DNA from: Diadema setosum
Lineage: Eukaryota > Echinodermata > Echinoidea > Diadematoida > Diadematidae
Direction of reading: 5' to 3'
Assembly (NCBI RefSeq): GCF_964275005.1
Contig: NC_092692.1
Span: 14,391,584-14,455,583 of the forward strand
Length of the DNA: 64,000 bases
Shown here: one piece after another, positions 22,921 through 32,200 of the stretch
Position numbering within the stretch: position 1 is the first letter of the stretch
Layout of the letters: each line of letters starts with the position of its first letter
Made by a program: the position numbers and the translations under genes
Notes under the pieces: model-generated
The model's database searches: none
What the model saw: the letters and a program-made list of their open reading frames with translations, nothing else
What the model was told of the DNA's origin: nothing

Positions 22921-23896
22921 GGAAAAAGAGAATGACTTAGTAAGAGGCAAAGAGAAAATAAATACAGAGATAAAGTTGTATTATTATGATAGAAATGCAT
23001 GTTATAGAATCAAATATTGCAAATTGTAATTTATGTATAAATGTACTTTCTGGTCAATTTGTTTGTGATCATTTATTTAACTGTAATTGTTGACTGTATT
23101 TTTTTTATCATGTAAGATGTATTTTACTATCTACATGTTTTTCTGTATTATAATGTACTTTGTCTTTGCCTCGTGTCTCCTGTTTAAATCCAGGAGACAA
23201 CCTAGGCTTTCATGTTACTGTACATTGTTTATTTAAATGATAGAGAATGTTGGACAACAACATTAAGAACAGAGGAAAGAGTGACCTGAGACTGACAAGA
23301 TCAAGGCTCACTTTATTAGTCAATTTTAACTGACTGAATTAATGTTAATTGACTTTAGTCTTGACAACAGTATAAAACAAACATTCCAGTTATTGTAGCT
23401 AAGTGTTAGATATTCTAAGACTCATTATTACTACTATTATTAACTGACTAAAATGTTGAAAATGCCTTAAACTTAGTCTAATTAAATTTTACAAGTGGTG
23501 GAAGACAATAAACAAATAAATTTAATTTCATTTAAAAAGCAAAGAATGACGATTTTATGTCATACAGTTAGCTGTAATCAAATCGTCTTGGCTCTGCAGG
23601 TCTGAAGTGAGCTGAATGGAAGGCCCTATTCCCAAGCCTACGCTAAGATTAAAGGATAGACCTCTTGAGCTGAGCTCTTCGACTTCCAGAGTGCGAGTGA
23701 TTGACAAAACTACAATTTGTAAGCTTAACACGTACACACCACACAGGAAGCAATAGATGGGGCTACGAATTAGGTCTTTCTTTAATACAGTGAACGTTAG
23801 CCTTTTTTGCGTACCTTCGTGATCCAGTGGAAAGCTGCCTTTATCCGGAGGCCTTGGCTTGAAGCTCTTCACTCCGAAATTCATTGCAGTGGACAT
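19894..23896 (-). CDS. COX19: COX19, cytochrome c oxidase assembly factor (three exons, complete)
   Basis: A small twin-CX9C protein of the mitochondrial intermembrane space and cytosol, needed for copper delivery to cytochrome c oxidase through COX11. Exons on the minus strand: 23815-23896 (27 codons + 1), 22234-22345, 19894-19975. Phases 1 and 2 match and all introns are GT-AG. The product is 91 residues; human COX19 has 90. It starts [20 protein letters not shown], almost identical to the vertebrate N-terminus. The helices carry C30-X9-C40 and C51-X9-C61 ([11 protein letters not shown]) followed by RMER. The last exon, only 26 codons, supplies [20 protein letters not shown]. Intron 2 contains the type 2 hairpin repeat. 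A short MITE fragment lies 5' of exon 2. Convergent with TEFM. Confidence 0.95.
20525..20546. repeat. 22-bp perfect palindrome in COX19 intron 2
   Basis: The sequence centred on CATCTAGATG, extended by AATACG and CGTATT, is its own reverse complement over 22 bases. No spacer. Function unknown. Confidence 0.8.
20620..20960. mobile_element. Diverged fragment of TTAA MITE family B
   Basis: It shares ordered landmarks with the intact element at 33721-34279: GAGGGAAATC..GACAAT.TGTTCAAAA.TTATGAATTTT, CATTCCTTTGACTTGTTACT, and GAAAGAGG..AGTCAAGTGCTCTTTCATT. Ends are lost. Confidence 0.6.
21068..22080 (+). mobile_element. Hairpin-start interspersed repeat, type 2 (GTCGAGCCCACCGG...), with internal 155-bp tandem units
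   Basis: Opens GTCGAGCCCACCGGAGGTGA and GTCTGTCCGTCC. It then has four to five tandem units of about 150-160 bp between about 21288 and 21950. Each unit contains GCCCAATGTTAAGTTTTTAT, GGGTCATAACTT.TGATCC, AAACTTGGATGGTA and CCCTTGGGGAGTGGATG. It closes near GCGAATGGGCGAGATATGGC. Same general plan as the repeats at 16719 and 31882. No coding frame. Confidence 0.65.
22651..22691. repeat. Fragment related to the 2902-3066 foldback element
   Basis: CACAGCCCAGTCGCTGTTTC then GGTTGGGCTA corresponds to CACAGCCCAGTACGCAGTTA ... GGTCGGGCTA of the 2.9-kb element, with the middle shortened. Confidence 0.45.
22700..23260. other. COX19 intron 1: simple repeats and a 24-base hairpin
   Basis: A GA microsatellite at 22880-22925 is embedded in purine-rich DNA. 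At about 23179-23202 the arms GTCTCCTG and CAGGAGAC face each other across TTTAAATC. No coding evidence. Confidence 0.55.
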
Positions 23897-24084
23897 TTTG
23901 GCACAATATTCGAGATTCTGGAGATTAAGAAAGTGGGAGCAGCGGAGCGGAATTATTGCAAAATCTCTGTCTCTACACTTGAGTTTATTGCGAAATCTCC
24001 TCTGTTGCTCAACACAATAATCGAAGCGCCTCGATCTTCGTCCAAAAATAATTCGCCCTACCAATGAGTTATTAGTACTTGTAC

Positions 24085-24320
24085 TTGGCCCAACAAGAAC
24101 GGCGAAACACAACACTCTATCCCATCTCTCGTTTGCTCCCCCCCCCCCCCTCCCTCTCTCTCCCCCTCTCTCTCTCTTTCTGACATAGATTTGGTTAAGA
24201 TTTAATTTTACTTGTAACAAACAAGTAGATCTAGAATATTTATAATACCTCTGCAGGGGGATTGACGGGGTGGGGGGGGGGGGGGGTGCAGGGAGGGGTG
24301 GGATGACACTACTAGTAAAT
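24085..24320. repeat. Pyrimidine and G-run simple repeats upstream of COX19
   Basis: C-run and CTCT tract at 24136-24180, then a G-run at about 24270-24288. The COX19 promoter presumably lies just upstream of 23896, but no specific element was identified. Confidence 0.5.
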
Positions 24321-24759
24321 TCTTCAGTGTAGTACGTCAGGGAGGATATGAATACCGAAGAATGCAATCTCTTCATTTTTCCTATAAAGGAGGATGTACC
24401 ATAAACTTGAATTGAACTAAAATGGTATTCTGTATTCTGCAAACTATGGCATCCTGATGCTGTCGTTCGATCTTGTTTTTCACCTGATTTTTGCATATAA
24501 AACTGCAAGGATAAAGTATTGCTTTCAATGCCTGTTTTAATATAAACTCACAAATTTACATGTTGTATCATCTATATGTAAATACAGTGCATCCTCGACA
24601 GTTTTTTTTTTTTTCTCTCTCATTTGGTGGCTCGTTCGGGCGACTGGTATCTTTGAATTTGATATTTTGTTGGCCCAAAATAAAAGGAAACATAACGCTC
24701 CATTTAAAATCTTAGTTGCGCGCCCAATGGGGCCTCTATTAGATCTAGGCCTATACCTT

Positions 24760-24850
24760 TTGGAAGTTTTGTGCTATGGCCCGACATCAATTTTTGGCCA
24801 GTGTCCCCTGGCCAACGGGCCACAGCTAATGTTGAGCCCTGATATATTTC
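24760..24850. mobile_element. Fragment of the CAGGGCTCGACACTAAC MITE family
   Basis: The string GGCCCGACATCAATTTTTGG...GGGCCACAGCTAATGTTGAGCCCTGATAT parallels the right half of the element at 35680-35844 (GGCCACCAAAA..AGTTAGTGTGGAGCCCTGATAT). Confidence 0.5.
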
Positions 24851-25549
24851 GTCTGTCTTCTCTGTGCAGTGCACAAAGTCTTTCAAAACTTTCACTCTTC
24901 TTTTGGTAATTTGTAATTTACAATTTACCATGTTCATACGTACACATTATGTATCATGTAAAAATGATTTATTAAAAGGTGGTATGCAGAAATGCAGTTT
25001 TTGATGCTCAATGGGCCAACCCTGAAGTAAAGAAAAGGTAAATAATCTTTATCATTAGGCTATATACCACTGATGCCCTAATCATTATCTTCTCAATGGA
25101 CTCTGCCAGTTGTGCTTAATTGCTAGCTTAATGCACACATCACAGATTGCCTTGATGGAGCTTCTACAGTTAAATTCCATATGCTGCAATAAAAAAAAAA
25201 AAAAAATATGCATTTGATAGTGCACAATTTGTTCAACTATTGTTAGTCAGAGCCTAGAAGAAGCCGGGGGCAAACCCCCCCCCCCCCAAAAAAAAAAAAA
25301 AACAAAAAAAAAAACAAAAAAAACAAACCAAAAACCCCGAAAAATGAAAATAACTTCATTGGCTAAAATGCATTTAACTGTAAAATACATTCTGAGCCTC
25401 TGTACATTTATACAGGCCCTATGTGTGTAGCCCTAGTAAATATCCCCTCTTAATCATGATGTGGGATATGCCCGAATGATCAAAATTTCACTGCTCTTGC
25501 AGTTCTTAATCGAAGGATATACTCTACATTTCAATCAGTATAACCGCGA

Positions 25550-25931
25550 TGTGCTGGTAAAGTAGGTCGGCGAAAAAGTATTGGGATAGGCCAAATTGCC
25601 ACTGGCCGATTTTCACATGGTTACCCTTTTATTCCGCGAAACGTGAAATCGCGAATCGTATCGTGCCTTCTAGTAATTCTGTCTGATCTGGATCGCACTT
25701 AGCAGCAGGATCGTGAGAACTGCAGGACGCTGGACGTTGTGAAAGTGGATGCTGGCTGGTCACCCCGCATGCTACAATTGCTAGCTTGCTGTCATTGCAT
25801 TCTGCTCTGACACTCTAATCATTTGATCAGTGGATTCATGTAGCTGAAACTGACAGTGTCGAAGCCAGCCTTAGTCAACCACAGCATAACACACCAACGC
25901 CAACTGCGCTGGTTGCAGGATCACGCAGTCG
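25550..25931 (+). promoter_or_regulatory. Probable promoter and untranslated first exon of the RRM/RG gene
   Basis: CpG-richer DNA (GCGAAACGTGAAATCGCGAATCG near 25636) leads to an exon-like segment ending at a good donor, CAGTCG|GTAGGT at 25931. Joined to the acceptor at 27358 it continues an open frame without a stop back to a TAG near 25850 and without a start codon. It therefore fits a 5' untranslated exon. Inferred from sequence only. Confidence 0.4.
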
Positions 25932-26539
25932 GTAGGTAACACCATATTTTATTGAATTGACATTGCCGGTCATGCCGGTATCTATTATTGTGATATTATT
26001 GATGTTTAAAACAATGTTCATTAGCTTGTAAATAGACCAGGCGCAGATCCAGGCATTTCGTAAAGAGGGGGCGACTTTACGAAATTAGGGGGGGGGGGTG
26101 CACGCACCTCCCCATTTTTTCTTTTTATTTCTCCTGTTTATGCCTCCCATACATCCCAATTCCTTTCCCGACACCTTGTTCCTTACACATTCCAGTAAAT
26201 TTACCTTCTCTACTTCTCACCCATGTCCACAGCTACAGGACTCTGTCTCTATTGTTCTGTTCCCATTCATGTTTAAATTCAGCTCATGATCATCTCATCT
26301 TTTACAAAGCACTTTCCATTGGTTCTTTCTTTGACCTCTGAATAGGTCACACTTTTTCCTTATAGCATTTTGATTGGTTTGTGTAGTCTACGATTCAAAT
26401 ATAATATATGCAAATGGAAATAACCCTGTGGGTTCTTAATAAAGAATCAGTCTACCACTGAAACTCACTGAGAGAGGACCTCCTTCTCCTGCCTCTCCCT
26501 TTTTGCCATGAATGTTTGTTGGAGCTTGACTAAATGTTG

Positions 26540-26683
26540 ACTGAAAGATCGGTCTGTATCTGGTCGTCAGGGATATGTTCCGCGGAGACTGTGTCTGGCT
26601 TCACGGATCTCCTACCTACGGAGGAGAGTGATAAGGTCAAAAAAATAAAAGACTTCTCCGGACAGACTGATCTTTCTGTCTAG
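26540..26683. mobile_element. Short foldback/MITE with AGAAAGATCAGTCTGTCC ends
   Basis: TGAAAGATCGGTCTGTATCTGG on the left pairs with CCGGACAGACTGATCTTTCT on the right over about 144 bp. No coding capacity. Confidence 0.45.
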
Positions 26684-26974
26684 ACTAAATGCTGCCCAGC
26701 ATTTGGAGTGCTGAGTGACTAGCTGATGATGATTTTGGATACCAGAATGAGTGTTACATAATCATTGATCGATTGATGCCAGATAGCCTATAGACTCTAA
26801 GTATCCCTTCTGTCTCCAATCGTATTCTGAATGTTCCTTTACTGGTGGCCATAGTTTCCTTTCATAACTTTCATAATTTATAAACTTTTTTTTTTTTCAT
26901 TATTGAAGTTGTGCTATCTTTTGACTTTTCAGATCATACATTCAAATGTGAACATTCTTCATTCAGGCGGACGC

Positions 26975-27180
26975 TCACCCTGGCCTTACAGGGAATAATT
27001 TTCCAACTCAAATTTGATTAGCAATTTCAGCTGATGAACAATATTTCACATGGTATCCTGTACATTTCTATAGAAGAAAACTGCTACACAAAAGATAGTT
27101 TGTGTAGCAGTGGTGTAAAAGTGCATAGCAAATTGCGTTGCAATGCCAGGAAAATTATTCCCTGCCTCAGCATTGATGCA
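26975..27180. mobile_element. Short foldback/MITE with CAGGGAATAATTTTCC ends
   Basis: CCTGGCCTTACAGGGAATAATTTTCC on the left is inverted as GGAAAATTATTCCCTG on the right. An internal hairpin (CTGCTACACAAA / TTTGTGTAGCAG) sits between them. Confidence 0.45.
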
Positions 27181-27390
27181 GTGTGAATTACATCTTTATG
27201 TGTCAGCCTTTCATCCATACAGGCTGATATAAACTTGGTCTGAGTTCATTCAGGGTCTAAGGTTGTCTGTCTGAAATACATTAAAGCTAAGATTAGTGAG
27301 ACGATGTCATGAATATTTAAAATGCATATTGAATAGCTTTTCTCTAATTTTTCTGCAGTCAAGGGGCCTTATCCTGTCTGTCGAAGTAAG

Positions 27391-29198
27391 ATGAAAGGAA
27401 AGGTCGGCGATGAAGAGCATGAGAAAAAGCTTGAGAAACTGGAGGAAGACTTGTTCCTGGATGTCACATTTGATGTTCAGACCAATGATGAACCTCAGCA
27501 GTCCGTCGCTACAGCCCCGGTCTACATAACGTCCATTGGTAGAGGGGAAAAGAAAGCCCTGAATCCCCTGGATATACCTCTTCCATGGCAGTATTACGAA
27601 CAGGTTGGTTGCTTAGTAATGTTTCCTGTTGAACATTTATTGTTTGTTTCTGACAGAAAAGATTATGCAATCTTGATTATTGCTCCTCCAAGTGTTGTGA
27701 ATTTTCAGAATTAAGTCAAATTTGCCTGATTTTTTTTTTAAATGTAGTGATGTTTGGTCATTTATCTTTTAGGATACTGTTTCACACAGTTTGTGTTTTG
27801 TTAGTGCTTTGCTCTAGACTGTATGATTTTTGTCTCAAATGCTATGTACCACTTATGCTCTAAGAAAAAAAAAACTGCTTTATCTCCATTAGCTCCTCTA
27901 GAAAAGGATAGTGTAATTTAGGCATACTTGGTATTAGATCAAACACTATTGCCTACATGCTATAGTATTTGTGAATGAATTCATTTATAATTCAATCCTC
28001 AATGCTTCCATCAATGGCATCCTTATTTGGCAATAATGTCAACCCTTTCAAGTTTCTTCTTGCCATTTGTTTGGGATTTTACGTTTGTTTATGTTATGGT
28101 AGCTGTCAAAATTACAGAGCTGCCAAGGAAGGGAGGGAGATGGAAGACGTGCCACACCTCCGAGACCTGCCTATCCTGCGCAGCCCCAACTGAAGACAAA
28201 CGGGAAACAGTCTGCGCCCATCGCCTCAAGAGAGAGGGAGAGGGGATGCGGTGGAGAGGGCAAGCCGAGAACAAGGGGGCGTGGCAGGGGGAGAGGAAGG
28301 GACCTCCAGGAAATTCCGCCTTCTTGGAAGCCAAAGCCGTCTGTCGTGCAAATACGAGATCTTGGCAAGAATGGCCTCCCCAATGGTGAGAAAATAGAGT
28401 TCAGGTGATTTCATTTGCAGTTAAGTTACTTCAATAATAAGATTAGTTTAATATAGCAAATTCAGTGCTAGAGTTTTGCCCTACAGAAGCATGCAAATGA
28501 TGAAAATAGCTTTTGCATGGAGATCAAAGTTTGAGATTTTGTGTTGTCCTGAGAGTAATGTGCTTTGAGACTAGGAGGTTTTTTTATATATATAAAAAAG
28601 GTAAATTGGCACCTCGTCTACACCCACCCTGTCCACTGTCCACCTAGTCTAATGCCATCTCGTCTAAACCCACTTCGTCTACTACCAACTCGTCTACTAA
28701 CCATTTTGTCTATATGCCAATTAGTCTAATTGTCATTTTGTCTACTAGCCATTTTATCTAATGTCCAATTTGTCTAAGTCACATTTCGTCTAACACCCAT
28801 TATGTCTATTGACCATTTCGTCTAGTAATCATAAGGTCTATGAATAGAATAGTCTACAGCTCATTTTGTCTAATACCCAATTGGTCTACAACTCATTGTC
28901 TAATAGTCAATTAGTCTAATAACCAGTCAGTCTACTGTCAACTAGTCTACTGCCAACTGGTCTACTCCCAACTCGTCTACTCCCAATTGGTCTACACCCA
29001 ATTGGTCTACTCCCAACTCGTCTACTCCCAATTGGTCTACTCCCAACTCGTCTACTCCCAACTAGTCTACACCCAACTTGTCTACTGCCAACTCGTCTAC
29101 TCCCAATTGGTCTACACCCAACTCGTCTACTGCCAACCCATATCTACTGCCAACTCGTCTACTGCCAACTAGTCTACTCCCAACTGGTCTACTACTAG

Positions 29199-29237
<39 letters not shown>

Positions 29238-32200
29238 ATTTAAGTTTACTTCATCCATTTTCTTTTTTCCCAGTTAAATAGGTTGAACACTCTTGGTGCC
29301 CCATTTGGTTTAAATTTTTATGTTCTAATTATGACAATTTTTTTAGGAAAAAAAGATAATGTCACAGTGTGAAAAACTTGCTGTGTTATTTTTGTGTTGG
29401 ATGTGTAATTTATATCAGAAGCAATCATGCAGCATTTATATGTCCAAACTTCAACACTCCATCCATTCAACTTTGATACACAATCATAAGTATGGTAAAA
29501 ATGAAAAGGAACACATTAGAAGTACATTATCAGTATTCTTTATTCTGTGTGCCACGTACTGATGTATGTAAACGTTTAAATGCACAAAAAAGGTTGAAAC
29601 ATATACACAAAAATATGATTCATGTACAATTTATAGCTACTACTAAGATGAATAATTTACTTGCCTACAATGTACTCAATACACGTTTCGCGAGGAACCC
29701 TAAATAAGCATTTATATGTCCAAACTTCAACACTCCATCCATTCAACTTTGATACACAATCATAAGAATAATAATCCATCCAACTACACGCCCACATCGT
29801 AACAACTAGAATAGTCTAATATTGATTTTTGTGCTAATCAAGGGCAGGGTTTGATATGAATAGTTCATGACAGTGAGACGGACTAGACACTAGACAAAGT
29901 GGTATATTCATTATTAGCATGACCAGATGGAAATGATCATTTTGGGTAAATTGTTGAGAGTAAAACTATATCAGTTGGGAGTACACCAATTGGGTATAGA
30001 CGAGTATAGACCAATTGGGAGTAGACCAGTTGGGAGTAGACCAGTTGGTAGTAGACCAGTTAGGAGTAGACCAATTGGGAGTAGACCTATTGGGAGTAGA
30101 CCAATTGGGAGTAGACCAATTGGGAGTAGACCAATTGGGAGTAGACCAATTGGGAGTAGACCAATTGGGAGTAGACGAGTTGGGAGTAGACCAGTTGGTA
30201 GTAGACCAGTTGGGAGTAGACCAGTTGGGAGTAGACCAGATGGGTATAGACCATATTGGGTATGGACAAACTAAGGGTTGGACGATATGATAACTAGACA
30301 AAGTGAATGTAGACTGAATGACTTGTAGACGAGGTGGGAGTAGACTAACTAGTAGTAGACAAAATAGATATTAGACGACATGGCAAATAGACATTGTGAG
30401 TGTAGACGATTTGGCTATTAGATCAATTGTTTTGTAGACGAAATGCTCCTTAGACGAGTTGGGTATTAGACAATACGGGTAGTGGGCAAAGTGACTATTA
30501 GACAATATGGGTACTGGACAAAACGAGTTGTAGACCAAATGGGTATTAGACTAATCGGTAATAGACGATATGCCAGTAGACCAATTGGAAAATAGACATA
30601 GTGGCTGTAGACGAGGTTACTATAAACCATAAAAAATATACTTCCAGAAGTTAAAGATATTTAAGTGAATGCTAGGGCTGAATGAAAAGAAAAAAAAAAC
30701 AAAACAAAACAAACACACAACCAACAGCAAAAAACGGACAAGAAGGCCTTGTCCTATCATTGCAAATTAGAACAATTATTCAGTTGCTTTTCAGCAAGAA
30801 ACACCAGTTCCTCTATCTTTCAGTCACTTCAATAAACTGGACTCGTCTGAATTTCATTGTATGCTTGTGATTTCAATGTTGCCTAGATTTTTTTGTCATT
30901 CTGCAAACCAACAAACCCTTGATAGCATGAAGAAAGACTGTGTGAGGTATCTTTGATACATGTGGCAACAAATTTTGCATTTGGAATAGGCATGGTGATC
31001 ATAGCACTATGATGAATTCAAAATTTTCTGGAAACCAAGTTAGCTAGTGTAATGGTAATACATCAAAAGAGGGTATATTGTTTGAAAGTTTGCATAATGA
31101 TGAAAACAAGGAAGGGAAGTTTGCAATAGCACCTATGAAAAGAGAGGTATTGTTCAGATGATATGTGATGACTATTGTAAAAAGCACCCATGCGCAAGAT
31201 GTTCCAGAAATTGAATTGTCCTTAAATCCATTCAACTCATGTACTGTAAGACAGCCTTTGTATACATCGTAGCAATTATACGGTCTGATATTTTGTGTTC
31301 ATGATATCCAGGTGATGCTGAGCTGGAGGAGGGTAAAGCTCACCTCATGCAAATGTTTCTCGGTAAGCGGTCACAGTTTGAGCCAGAACGGGAAATCTCC
31401 TTTCAATGCTCTGATTCCTCGGTGCGTACCTCCCAGACTGCACCAAACTTTGACCTCCGCAATGAGGCAGACTTTCCGGCGATAATCTCCAAGGGGATGC
31501 CCTTCAAGTCGGCCCGGTCGGCCGGGGATGCGTCACCGGGGCGGAGGAAGCCCAAGAGGCAGGAGGACATGGACGGATGTCTCGGTCCGGCTGGGAGCAG
31601 AGGAGAGGACAACGCCTCCTCCAGTTGCAGATCAGAGAGGCGGGGCAAGCCGACTGCAAACCACTATGAGCAGCAGCATCCTGATGGTGTGGAGGTGTGT
31701 GTTTGAGTGGAGGAAGGAGAATGCTCTGTCACTATGGCAACAGAGCCTACAAAGTTCTTTGGGTTTTTTTGTTTTGTTTTGTTTAAGTTTTTTTCACCAG
31801 ATTCTATTTGCATGATGGACATGAAAATGTTCTTGTCATTGCTCTGTTTGTATGTTATTTTATTTGTGTGTTTGTTTTTTTATGCCTCCGCCACGAAGTG
31901 GTGCCGGAGGCATTATGTTTTCGGGTTGTCCGTCCGTCCGTCCTTCCGTCCGTCCGTAATGAATTTTGTGGACAAGGTAACTATCGAAACCTGTTAAGGT
32001 ATCCTAATGAAACTTGGCATGTATGTGTATTAGGGGGTGAAGTTGTGCCTATCAACTTTTGGGTGCACATGCTCAAGGTCAAAGGTTAAAAGGTCAAGGT
32101 CAAATACATAAAATTTCACTATTTCCACCATATCTATTGAATGCCTGAAGATATTTTCTTGAAACTTAGTGTATACATGTTTTACCCAATTAAGATTCTC

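Noticed and set aside
23555-24508. 317-residue minus-strand open frame around COX19 exon 1
   Set aside because: Only residues MSTAMNFG... through the donor at 23815 match COX19. The rest runs over CT/G simple repeats and intron.
28027-28389. 120-residue frame over RRM/RG exon 2
   Set aside because: Longest open frame but out of phase with exons 1 and 3. The phase-consistent frame gives the RGRGRG tract and splices cleanly at both ends.
28987-29172. Open frame encoding repeated VYSQL pentapeptides
   Set aside because: It arises because 15 bases is a multiple of three. All three frames on both strands stay open over the arrays. No start context or codon bias; it is element DNA.
28612-29190. 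Regular repeat spacing resembling a CRISPR array
   Set aside because: Repeats are 15 bp and contiguous with no spacers, in a eukaryotic genome, inverted at the other end of the element.
29927-30301. Overlapping open frames on both strands of the right 15-bp array (GSRPI, GVDQL and STPNW repeats)
   Set aside because: Same artefact of the 15-base period. Simultaneous openness in several frames argues against coding.
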